Shown here: piece by piece, positions 50,446 through 60,240 of the stretch
Layout: each line of letters opens with the position of its first letter
Numbering within the stretch: the stretch's first letter is position 1
Source of the DNA: Kryptolebias marmoratus
Taxonomy: Eukaryota; Chordata; Actinopteri; Cyprinodontiformes; Rivulidae
Length of the DNA: 64,000 bases
NCBI RefSeq assembly: GCF_001649575.2
Contig: NC_051431.1
Location: forward strand, 25,488,303 to 25,552,302
Direction: 5' to 3'
Made by a program: the position numbers and the translations under genes
The notes under the pieces: model-generated
What the model saw: only the letters and a program-made list of their open reading frames with translations
The model's database searches: none
What the model was told of the DNA's origin: nothing

Positions 50446-50759
50446 TTAGTTGTAAAATCCTCTCCAGTACCAGCAGGTACAGTTGAGGCCTGCGGCCATG
50501 AGCAGGATAACCAGCAGAGCGATGAACAGACACACGCCCAGGATGGTGGCAACGATAGCCCAGATCAGAGTCCTCTTGGACGTGTCGATCAGAGGAGACT
50601 TGAGGGCCATGCGCACCCTGCGGGCCCGCCGGCGGTCCTGAGGAGGGTACCGAGCCGTGTTAACTCGCTCCATGTTCAGGGAGCGCACAAGGCACGCTCT
50701 GTGGTGACTCAGCTGGTCGAAGGTGTGTTTCCCGTGGTAACAGCCCGTACCACTCTGAC
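50446..50759 (-). CDS. aldh3-like: ALDH3 coding exon 9 (C-terminal anchor)
   Basis: 314 nt. Acceptor CCACCTCCAG/GT and stop TAA at 50448-50446. Encodes [19 protein letters not shown], the basic run and the terminal membrane helix. Intron 8 before it is about 2 kb. Confidence 0.94.
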
Positions 50760-53700
50760 CTGGAGGTGGAGGGACGACACACACACACACACGAGTTATA
50801 GTCATGTCTCATCGGGGTTCAATCATTCAGCCTGACAGCACTCACATGGATGGCCCATGCGCTCTACAAGACTGTCTAATGAGTGTTTCCATTATTTTTC
50901 TCAAACTCTGAAAGTCCTGGCTGCCATTTTGAAAAGACTTGATGATTATAGAAGTGATGTGCAGACTACAGATAATGTTACGATGCTGTTGGCAAAATAA
51001 ATTTCAGACAAGAGCATCAAGCTGCCAAAATGTACCAAGACAGCTCAGAAAGAGAGGCAAGGTGTGATATGATGATATGATAAAAAACTTCTAGACAGTC
51101 CATGTGAACAATGCTTGGTTGAAGAGCAGATCCAGATCCTCTGCAACCTTTATGCTCAAAAGAGACATTTCTGCCTTTTTTTTTTTCATTAAATCCAATT
51201 TGTTCAGAGCTGCAAAACCTACAATGTTTGAACTACAGAAACATTTCAAAATAAATAATACTTATAAAAATCTATATTTCATCACATCATAAAATTGAAA
51301 GTGTAAAATACATTGTAGACATTTTTTGGTATTTTTACATTTTAGAGCAAACAAAAAGACCAAACTATTGTTGATCAAATTGCTTTTTATATTTGCATGA
51401 AATAAAAAATAAAGCACATACGTACATGCTAATAAATAAAAAAAATGATTGTAACAATTGTAGGCCAGTTTGTTGTATTTCCTCTGATAAAAGCAGAACT
51501 TCGTTTACTTCAGCTTTTATTTATTTTATTATAAATCAAAGGCAAACCTCTTCTAAATCTCACTGTTTTCAGAAAAATGTATTTATTTTACTACAAATGT
51601 CTCATTTTGATGACTCGTAATATACTGTAGTAATTTATGATATGTGTGCCAAACTGCATGTTTTTTTATCTCAGTAAATTATCTCAGATGTGTTGAAAAC
51701 ATCCTGAAGACTGGTGGGTTTCAGACAAAGACAACACAGATAGAGGTCAGTAAATGAACAGACTAACAAACTGCTAGCACAAAATGTTTTGCTCCTTGTA
51801 TTGTTATTATGATTTATTTTGTTCTTATTTGCATAAATCTGAACAAGAATACAGCTAAAATGTGCAATTCCTATTGTGATCATAAATATGATTTATTTTC
51901 CTGCTGCTTTTAATGTTTCAAAGCAGAGAAACAACTAAAACCTGCAGGACAGTGGCCCTCCAGTTCAGCTACATGTGTACTGCATGACCAAAATCTTCTG
52001 TGAGTCTGTCTGCAGTCTCTAAAAATGTCCTTTTTGTGATGCGACTGATTTGGGAGTAGTTTACAATTTTAATCAAATTAATTTAGTGTCCTTAGGGTGA
52101 GTTCAGCCGTCAACTCAAACACTTGTTTCTTTGCGTCTCCTATATCTCTGGTCTCCACCGTCTTGCTGAAGACGTCTCGTGAAAGCACTCTATGGCAGGA
52201 GAGGGTAACATTTTGTTTCTTGAAGGTCATTTTATCTCAGTTAAAGCGATCAAACGTCCACACGCTGAACTGAACTTGTTCCAGGCAGCCACGCCGAGAG
52301 GCACTTCGTTCTTCAAGGACAAGTCTGTAGCACAGGTTCACGTTTGGTTGAAAAGTTTCTGTAAACAGCAACACCCTCTTCGCAAATCACATATCCTGTC
52401 TGTAAACTGATGGTTGTCACTAAATATTCAGGTGCTACAGATAAATGTGTTGCTGCACTTGCAAGCATGAAAAAAATGCTTCATTTCTTGGGAAAAGTGA
52501 TTCAGTTCAAAGTAATGGATTCCTCACAAGATGCTGCTTCTGTTCCAGAAGAGGCTACATCTGTCAGGTATCTTTATTGTTTTTTGTGTAACTTCAAAAA
52601 CTCTGTACTAATCATTACAGCATGCTTGTATTATAGCAGTTTGAAACGTTACTTTGTGTAAACTTTACAAAGAACAGAGAGAAGCCCTATGTTTAATGAC
52701 TGGACGTAACACACACAACAACACTGAGCTTATCCTCACCAACACCGCCGAAGGGGAGAGAGCTGAGCGTGTAGTGCATCATGACATCATTGACTGTCAC
52801 TCCTCCACTGGTGGTCTCCTCAATCATCCGTTTTACTGCCTTGGGCGAGAGGGCGTAAATGCAGAGTAAGACAGAGGAACGGCTGTAAACTCTAAAAGCT
52901 GCTTCATCTTTCCTGTCCCACCTTCTTGTCTGAGCAGAAGATGTAGAGGGCCAGGGGTTTCTCCCTCTCGTTGATGAACTGAATGGCATCGTCCATGTCA
53001 CTCACCGCCACGATGGGCAGCACAGGGCCGAAGATCTCCTCCTGCATCAGCCTGGAGTGGGGGGGCACGTCCTTCAACACTGTAGGGGCTTTTCAAAACA
53101 GCGTCATCTTTCATTAGACCAAAACAAAATATAAATAGTATATTTGTCTGGATGAAGCATTAAGAAGTAATAGTTGTGGTAAGAGGTTTCTGTCCAGTCA
53201 CAATGGACATGAGGGTCATATCAGTTTGGGGCTTTTATTGGTTTATTTGAGTCCATTTTCCAGGGTGGAATGATTAATCAGCATACAACTTCAGTGATTT
53301 AAAACAAGAACTGGGTGCACAAGTTTGAATTTATCATAGATTGTCTCTAATCCATATATTCTATACAGGCTCAAATTCATTAACTTGCTAAGGCCCAGTA
53401 ACTTCCTGTCAGTGATCCAGATTGACTGCAGCTGGTAATTTCTCTTTGCCAGCATAAAAAGGTTTTTTTTGGCAGCACTCATTGGAATGGGCAATACGCG
53501 GACCACTGGGAAGTCCGTGGAACGCAGTGGAGGAACAACCCAGGAGCCACCAAGGCTCAAGCCTGCCATGAAGTGGAAATTGCTGGAACACCAGTGTCTC
53601 TGTCCACAGTGAAGCCAATTTTACATCACCATGGACTGAGAGGGTGCTCACCAAGAAAAAAGCTCTTCCCAAAAGTCACATGACGGAAATTTGCAGATGC

Positions 53701-56078
53701 CCACATGGACAAGTCAAACGCTTTCCGGTCAGGTGAGACAAAAACTGAGCTGTTTGGCAACAATGACAAGACATATATTTGGAGGAGTCAAGGTGAGTAT
53801 CATACATTCTCAACATTCTTCACTTTCACCTCAAATCAACAAACAGTTGAAACTTAAACAGTTGGGTGTTCTTACAGGACAATGATCCCAAACACACATC
53901 AAAACTGGTTTCTGATTGGATAAAACAGGCTAACATTAGGCTTCTGAAAAGCCCCGACCTCAATCTGATTGAACCTTTGCAGACTAGGCCTAAAGGTTCG
54001 GTCTGTGGCAGGAAACCAACTGCTTTAAATGAACTCTACTAACTCTGCCAAGAGTGGTCAAAAAACCCCTCTGGAACGGTTCAAATAAATACTCCGACAT
54101 TCAAGCTCATGATGAGTTGAGGTAAAACCGTCTGACCCCAGCTTTATTTTCTTACCAATGTAACACTGTGAGGAATCGCTCTGTCCCCCCACCACAGGGG
54201 TGTAGCCCTCCATCAGACTCATGATCCTGTTGAAGTGCCGCTGGTTGACGATTCGGCCGTAGTCAGCTGAGCATTTGGGATCGGCGCCATAAAACTCCTG
54301 CGATGGATCAAACAGATTCTGATAAGGCTCCACACTGTGCAGCTTTGATGTCGAACAAACCTCCAAGCAGGTTTTAGCTGCCTCCTACCAGTAGAGTCTG
54401 CCGGATGCATTCGACCACCTGGCCCTGGATGCAGGGTTCACACAGAATGTAGTCCGGAGCGATGCACGTCTGACCGCAGTTAACAAACTTCCCCCACGTG
54501 ATTCGACTGCACACAAACCAGATCAGCGGATAATGTTTTCTTCTTGAGTTTCAGTGATGTTTTTATTTTTGCACCACATGCTGAAAATACAAAATGCTAA
54601 TTGGTGCCTGCAGAAGGTATGATGATGTTACAAAGTTTATTTTACAGACACAATACAAGTGAATTAATTTTTAGTTTTTGCTGACCAACTTCAAAAAGAG
54701 TGGGTCTTTGAACGTTGCAGTCAACAGGAAGTGAAGTGATTTGATGGTTTATGAGTCACCAGTTCAAACTGTTCCTGCAGGACAGCAGGAAAACTAGATG
54801 GAACATTTAAATCAGATGCCTCTTTACCAGCTTTGGTTTCTAAACCTTCACAGGTCAACAGTGTTTGACGTTTTCTTAAAAGAAAAATTGTAATCGGGCG
54901 CAGTTCAGCTCAGCTGTGTGTGGCTGCTAGTGGCTGGCTGCTCTGATGAGCGCGTTACCGGCAAGCAATCCTGATGTCACAGTTCTTGTCGATGTAGCAG
55001 GGGCTCTTCCCCCCCAGCTCCAGGGTCACCGGGGTGAGATGACGGGCTGCAGCCTCCATCACCAGCTTGCCCACTGTGCTGCTGCCTGTGTAGAAGATGT
55101 GATCGAACCTGAGCCTCAGCAGCTCCTGGGTCTCCGGCACGCCACCTGTCACCACTGGGTACAGGTCCTAGAAACAAACAAGAAGCTTTACTGCTTCGCT
55201 GTTTTGGAGTTATTTATGATATAAAAAACACACAACAAATGGCAAAGGATGAAGAGGGTTTCAGAATCAGGAAGATGTTGGATCTCACAAAGAATGTAAA
55301 CATCCCACCAAACTGTGACTATTTATCGCCTGCCCCTGAAGCTGAATTAATGTTTTGCCCGTAGCTGTGTGTATATAGGCAGGTGTGTTCATTTGCCTTC
55401 ACTGTTAGCAAAACATCTCATGAATCAGAGGACGGATTCGAATGAAACTCTCAGAAAGTTACTGGATGTACATCTACAACTCAAACATTTGGAGTTCAGC
55501 TAAACCAAGATGGCCACCACAGGTAAATAACATTAGCCAAACCGAAAAAGGTTCCAACTTCGTCAGCTTTACAGATATTGAGCTAAAATATGGTGTGAGA
55601 ATAGCTGAGACTGATCTCCAATAAATACTTTAAACACAACACATCATGCAGCATCTTTGTCTAAAACTTTGACAGTAACTGTTGGAGTCAACTCTATCTA
55701 TCTGTTAGCAAAATATCCCTTGAACTCCTGGATGGATTTTGGCAAAACGCTCAGAAAGTCATCACTGCCCGCATAGCTACATTTTCACAGTATTGCATGA
55801 GAACGTCCATAAGGTAACTTGTGAGGTTTGACCAGAACAGCTAAAACTCCATCTCTTCTCAGCATCAGATGAGTTCAGTGTGAAACTCTGGATTAAACGG
55901 GCTGCGGGTGATATGCATGCCTTCAAGGAATGCTCTGTTAACATCAGAGACACATTATCCCCAACAGCAACAGCGGCTGGCGTTCACACCTTGTCCAGGT
56001 AGCGAGGCAGAAGCGCTCGGAGCAGGAGGGACGAGCACTCGCTCAGCTCTGATGGCTTCACCACAGCTGCATTGCCTG

Positions 56079-56110
<32 letters not shown>

Positions 56111-57650
56111 CTTTCTGTGAATGGGATGACATCAGAGGGTGACGCAGAGCGAACACGTAGGAGGGTGAGAATGCGGCGTGGGGGAGCTGTTCGATGGAAT
56201 ATAAAGAGCAGAACAGTAAGATAGTTTCTTTCACAACAAGAAACAGAGAACGGTAGAGAGGGAGGGGAGGAAAAACTGTTTATCAGACTGGATGATCATT
56301 TTTTAAGAGATGTAAAGGTCACAGCATCTTTGTTTTGTGTACGTTTACATGAAAAGATTCAAACAAAATGATCCTTAAGTTCAAGCTTAAAAAAAAGCAA
56401 CATAGTCACACAAGGAATCTGGCTTTTTTCTGCTTTTTATACTGATCCTGAATCAGTTAACAAATAAATAAAGAATGTGGATTTAAGTTCAACAGAACAG
56501 TAAATAACTCTGGATGCAAAAGACAATTTTCCAAGGTGGTACAAACTGAAAATTGAGTAGATGCTCATAAATGTTTAAATAAACTACATTTACAATCATA
56601 TAATATCTACATTTTTCTTTACGTTGTATATCTGGATGGCAGGCCTTGCTACAACTCACTCAAGTAAGAGATTATTTGAAATACTGTATTTTTTTTTCCA
56701 ATTCAGGCATAATGAATGGCACCATCCTACTGTCTGAGTGTTCATGCTCATGATCTCATCTGGTAAAAGGAGAGGATACATTTAGAAAGCTTTTCTAGAG
56801 CCATTCATGCTGCATAGAATAAGCTTTGAATTTTCAGAATTTAGTGTCTCTAATTTTCCTTTTGCAATTCATTTCAGCAGGTCAGCGTCTTAGGAAACAC
56901 AAAAATGGCTATGACTCTGTCAGTTTCACAGACACTGAGCTAAATATCGGCGGGGCAGTATCTGAGTCATTCTCAACACATATTCCAAGTGCTAACAGAT
57001 CATCAGCTAACGAGATCTCAGAATGTTTCATGGGATTGCGCATGCTGTTATTTTCAAGGTTTAACCAAAATGGTTTCAAGTCAACACAAAATAATCTTAG
57101 TCTAACATGCTTGCATGAAAGGCGGCCTTTATTCACATGATGTTATTGATAATCAGAAACACCTCCCTACCTGCTGCGATAGCTCCAACAAGAGGCAGTA
57201 AGGTGAGAGCCCAGGGGTAGTTCCAGGCTCCGATGATGAGGACCACTCCCAGAGGCTCTGGCTGAATATAAACCTCATCTGATATAGTGAGGAGGTTCTT
57301 TTGGACGGGTCGAGGAGCTGCCCAGTCTGAGAGCTTCTCTATGGCCAGCTTGATCTCATTCTCAATGCCAATCAGCTCCAGGAGTGGCGTGTCGTACTGG
57401 CTCTGTGGGGAAACCCAGCACGCTTGTTGGACCAGAAAGAGAACGGTTGACTGCATGCGTGCTCCAACAAAGTGCTCCGTGAAGGAGCCCTCACCCTGTT
57501 GAGGTCTTGTTTGAGGGCGGTGGAGATCTCCGTCTCCTTCTCTGTGAGCATCCTCTGCAGGGCATGGAGCTGCTGCAGTCTGAACTCCAGAGGTCGAGCT
57601 CGGCCACTGACGAAGGCCTCCCTGGCCCGCTCCAGCGTCTGTCTCGCCAT
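50446..57650 (-). CDS. aldh3-like: Aldehyde dehydrogenase family 3, ALDH3A2-like, membrane-anchored, complete, 9 coding exons
   Basis: Exons in order are 57650-57495, 57402-57171, 56075-55990, 55167-54959, 54506-54389, 54297-54156, 53088-52922, 52839-52740 and 50759-50446. All phases match and give 1524 nt: 507 codons plus TAA. Landmarks: [14 protein letters not shown], cofactor-loop GSSTVGK (186-192), catalytic Glu208 in TLELGGKSP, nucleophile Cys242 in NCGQTC, EEIFGP (331-336, Glu332 expected to contact NAD ribose), and SSLPFGGVG. The tail has a basic run RRRARRVR (446-453) and one hydrophobic helix (about 468-493), then [12 protein letters not shown]. Family knowledge: ALDH3A2-type enzymes oxidise long-chain fatty aldehydes with NAD(P) at ER or peroxisome membranes, anchored by this C-terminal helix. 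The core resembles ALDH3A2, but [12 protein letters not shown] resembles ALDH3B proteins, so the exact member (including fish-specific ones) is unresolved. Confidence 0.94.
50760..52739 (-). other. ALDH3 intron 8
   Basis: Contains a fragment of the hAT fold-back MITE (about 51917-51965). Two plus-strand frames (52192-52410, 52410-52661) are open but unrecognised and antisense to the gene. Confidence 0.6.
52740..52839 (-). CDS. aldh3-like: ALDH3 coding exon 8
   Basis: 100 nt. Acceptor CTCGCCCAAG/GC and donor GTGTTG/GTGAGG. Encodes [18 protein letters not shown] and SSLPFGGVG. Confidence 0.94.
52922..53088 (-). CDS. aldh3-like: ALDH3 coding exon 7
   Basis: 167 nt. Acceptor TTTTGAAAAG/CC, a weak tract, and donor AAGAAG/GTGGGA. 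Encodes [13 protein letters not shown] and [14 protein letters not shown]. Confidence 0.93.
53210..54065 (+). mobile_element. Tc1-like transposon remnant filling ALDH3 intron 6
   Basis: Plus-strand transposase fragments include CACCATGGACTGAGAGGGTG, GACAAAAACTGAGCTGTTTG, TTACAGGACAATGATCCCAA and CCCCGACCTCAATCTGATTG (the DLNLIE region). Stops and deletions break the frame. It occupies about 80 percent of the 1067-bp intron. Confidence 0.75.
54156..54297 (-). CDS. aldh3-like: ALDH3 coding exon 6
   Basis: 142 nt. Acceptor CCATCGCAG/GAG and donor ACATTG/GTAAGA. Encodes [20 protein letters not shown] and the GGQSD segment. Confidence 0.94.
54389..54506 (-). CDS. aldh3-like: ALDH3 coding exon 5 (catalytic Cys)
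   Basis: 118 nt. Acceptor TTTGTGTGCAG/T and donor CTACTG/GTAGGA. Encodes [20 protein letters not shown] with nucleophile Cys242. Confidence 0.94.
54959..55167 (-). CDS. aldh3-like: ALDH3 coding exon 4 (catalytic Glu)
   Basis: 209 nt. Acceptor TTTCTAG/GAC and donor GCCG/GTAACG. Encodes the nucleotide-binding GSSTVGK and the general-base Glu208. Confidence 0.95.
55395..55933 (-). repeat. Palindrome-ended repeat, copy J (ALDH3 intron 3)
   Basis: Reverse-oriented. The body reads ccaagatggccaccacagg, and the palindrome gcatgccttcaaggaatgc lies at 55915-55933 after a gggtgatat linker. It ends 57 bp from ALDH3 exon 3. Confidence 0.8.
55990..56075 (-). CDS. aldh3-like: ALDH3 coding exon 3
   Basis: 86 nt. 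Encodes [15 protein letters not shown] and LLPRYLDK, with the KPSE cofactor motif. Acceptor CTGAACAG is preceded directly by a (CT)n microsatellite on the sense strand. Confidence 0.93.
56083..56107. repeat. (GA)n microsatellite forming the polypyrimidine tract of ALDH3 exon 3
   Basis: Read on the sense (minus) strand it is (CT)n ending 7 bp before the AACAG acceptor. Confidence 0.9.
56880..57127 (-). repeat. Palindrome-ended repeat, copy K (ALDH3 intron 2)
   Basis: Reverse-oriented partial copy (actctgtcagtttcacagac, then catgcttgcatgaaaggcgg). It stops 44 bp from the donor side of ALDH3 exon 2. Confidence 0.75.
57171..57402 (-). CDS. aldh3-like: ALDH3 coding exon 2
   Basis: 232 nt. Acceptor TTTCCCCACAG/AG and donor GCAGCAG/GTAGGG. 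Encodes the [11 protein letters not shown] segment of the Rossmann fold. Confidence 0.94.
57495..57650 (-). CDS. aldh3-like: ALDH3 coding exon 1
   Basis: 52 codons from ATG (57650) to [28 protein letters not shown] aligns with the start of ALDH3 proteins, which fixes the start. A CAG lies 10 bp upstream and may be the acceptor from a 5' UTR exon. Confidence 0.92.
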
Positions 57651-57737
57651 ACCCTTACCTGCATCGTTACATTTAATTACTTGATAAATTCTATGTTTAA
57701 AATAACTCAACAAATATGATCCCTTTGTACACTGCTC

Positions 57738-57977
57738 CATCACAGGGACACATAGAGACAAACAACCATTCCCACAGTCCCTTCCATGACAATTTAGTTA
57801 CCAATGAACCTATCATGCATGTTTTTGGTCTGTGGGAAGAAACTGGAGTACCAGCAGAAAAGCCCACACATGCATGGTGAGAACATGTCAACCCCACACA
57901 GAAAGACCAGGAAGTGAACCTGCGACTTTCTCGCTGTGAGGCGACAGCTCTAAACGCTGCTTCACTATGCTGCCCCG
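57738..57977 (-). repeat. tRNA-headed SINE copy 4 (truncated)
   Basis: Minus-strand copy 88 bp upstream of the ALDH3 start codon, between it and the putative 5' UTR exon. Confidence 0.8.
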
Positions 57978-58084
57978 CAGATGACTAATTAAAACTAAAA
58001 CCATTAAAAACAATGTGTATTTGAACATCTGGCATATAGCTTACTGTGAAGTGACAGCTTTTACCACTGCTCCACTGTGGATAA

Positions 58085-58251
58085 AAGATTTATCCATTCA
58101 TCCATTTCTTTTCTTTGCCCATATTTTCCTTTCGGGGTCACGGGGCAGCTGGTGCCGATCTCCACCAGTCGTGTGAGAGGCAGGGGACACCATGGACAGG
58201 TCTCCAGTCCATCACAGGGACAAACAACCATTCACACGCTCACTCACGCCC
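58085..58251 (-). repeat. tRNA-headed SINE copy 5 (tail half only)
   Basis: Starts with the reversed tail (catccatttcttttctttgc) and keeps gacaggtctccagtccatca. The head is missing. Confidence 0.75.
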
Positions 58252-58499
58252 TGATGACCATCTCCAGCGTGATGCAGGAAAGGCGATGGACTCAGTACTG
58301 AAGCGCTCATTCTTGACCCTCGTCACTAATTTTGTTGTGATGGTTGTAAAAAATAGGAGACAACAGTTTTATATCCTTCTAACACAGTCTCTCCTGTCCT
58401 CGGATGTCAAGGATTATTAACAGCAATAGAAAAGAGCAATAATGTATTGACTGTGTAAACTTAAGAATACATCAAGTACCTGTTCTGTACAGGTGAATA

Positions 58500-58501
<2 letters not shown>

Positions 58502-58543
<42 letters not shown>
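58502..58543. repeat. (AT)n microsatellite
   Basis: About 21 uninterrupted AT units. Confidence 0.95.
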
Positions 58544-58545
<2 letters not shown>

Positions 58546-58731
58546 CTAAATGACATTTACACAACACTGTGCTTTTTTCTTGTTTATAAATGTTTGGCCT
58601 TTTACTTTGTCCCAATACATAGAAATGGCAATTAAATATCAAACGCTAATTTTGGTTCTTTCAGTTTTGCTGTAAAAAATATTGTTTTAATATACAGTGT
58701 TGAACTTTATGAGCTTTGTCATCTTTATTCT

Positions 58732-59014
58732 CTGGGGTCACAGGTTCCATTCCCAGCTGGGGTCTTTCTGCATCAGTGTTCTCCCTGTGAATACACTGGT
58801 TTCCTCCCACAGACCAAACACATGCATGTTAGGTTCTTTGGTAAGTCTAAAATTGTCCCTAGGTGTGAGTGAGAGAGGGAATGGTTGTTAGTCTCTGTGT
58901 GTCCCTATGATGGACTGGAGACCTGTCCACGTGTCCCCCACCTCTCACACAGCAACCAGCTCCCCGTGACCCTGCACAGGAACAAAGAGGGAAAGAAAAT
59001 ATGTGGATAGATGG
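58732..59014 (+). repeat. tRNA-headed SINE copy 6 (head truncated)
   Basis: Plus-strand copy from the B-box-like cacaggttccattccc region to the gatagatgg tail. It is inverted relative to copies 4 and 5. Confidence 0.8.
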
Positions 59015-59439
59015 TGAAAACTGGATGATTTGATTGTGAAGGTTGCAGATCGCTGTTTTAGGCAAACACACGCTTCTTCTTTCTTATTTATTTTTTTAAA
59101 CTCATCCATTGTCCTGCTAAAAATATACTTAAACAAAAAAGCAGTTTAAAAGACAATGGGACAATTATTGTCTTTGATTCAACAAAAATTTATCATTTCT
59201 GGTACAGTAACAAAACCAGGAAAAAAAAAAAGAGTTCAGGTCCCAAACCGGTGTTATTGTCAGAAATGTATTAAATTCTAAACTTTCCATCAGTTTAAAT
59301 GTCAATTAGCAGAAAATATTTAAAATATGAATTAAAAATGGATTGTTATACCCTCACCAATAATTTCTGGATGTTAAATATTCTTGCAGTTTGGTTTCAG
59401 GGGTACAGCATCAGCTTGTATGTTTTGTTATCGCCTGTC

Positions 59440-59848
59440 GAAAAAGGAGCAATAATGTTTTTGCTCGTGTCGGTGTGCGTGTTTGTCTGCACCTTTAGTA
59501 AAATATTTCATGAATCACTGGACAGATGTTAATGAAACTCTCAGAAAGTAAATAATGGATGGATCTACAACTGGTTAACTTTTGGAATCAACCTAATTCA
59601 AGATAATCAACCTTCGCAAACAGAAACGTGACTTCACCTCAGACAGCTTTACAGATACCTGAGCCAATATTTGGTGTGGTAGTGACCGAGTCATTCACAA
59701 CACATACTCCACCTGCTAACACATCATGCAAGATCACATGTTATTGCACATTTGTTGCATGTTATTGGCAGTTTTCATCATAAGATGATCTTAGTTTAAA
59801 ACTTTGGCATGAAAGGAGGCGGGCGATATGCATTCCTTCAAAGAATGC
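59440..59848 (-). repeat. Palindrome-ended repeat, copy L
   Basis: The best-preserved head end: ggcgggcgatat followed by the palindrome gcattccttcaaagaatgc at 59830-59848. One full body unit. Lies just downstream of the putative ALDH3 5' UTR exon. Confidence 0.85.
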
Positions 59849-60081
59849 TCCTTTAACTTTACAAATGATCAGACCTGTCTTTATGATGAAATATTTTACT
59901 GCCTGTAATCAAATATTGTTATATATATATATCATTTTACCGCAGTATGGGACAACTTTAGTTGAAATAAGAACGTCTCAGTTACAGATACTCTCTTCAT
60001 CACTTTGAAGACAGTCCTACAAACATAAACTGACAACAGAAGCACCAACAACGAACATCAGTACAGACATGTACAGCTTAC

Positions 60082-60240
60082 CTCAGTGCAGAAACACTCA
60101 GGTGAAACGCATCCAATGTTCCCTGATCCGAAGGAGCTGAATATTCCTCTGCAGCTGATCTGAAAGAGGCTCCGAGAGGCTGGCTGCCTGAGCAACTCAC
60201 TCCTTTGTGCACCGTTTATCCCTCTCTCTCTCTCAGCTCT
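60082..60240 (-). other. Putative ALDH3 5' UTR exon and promoter
   Basis: A strong minus-strand donor CACTGAG/GTAAGC ends at 60082. The sequence before it is GC-balanced, unlike its surroundings, and lies at the expected side of the gene. The exon's 5' edge is not determined. No competing gene is present. Confidence 0.35.

Noticed and set aside
52192..52661. Two abutting plus-strand frames with overlapping stop and start
   Set aside because: They lie in ALDH3 intron 8, antisense to it, without domain similarity. The overlap looks like chance.
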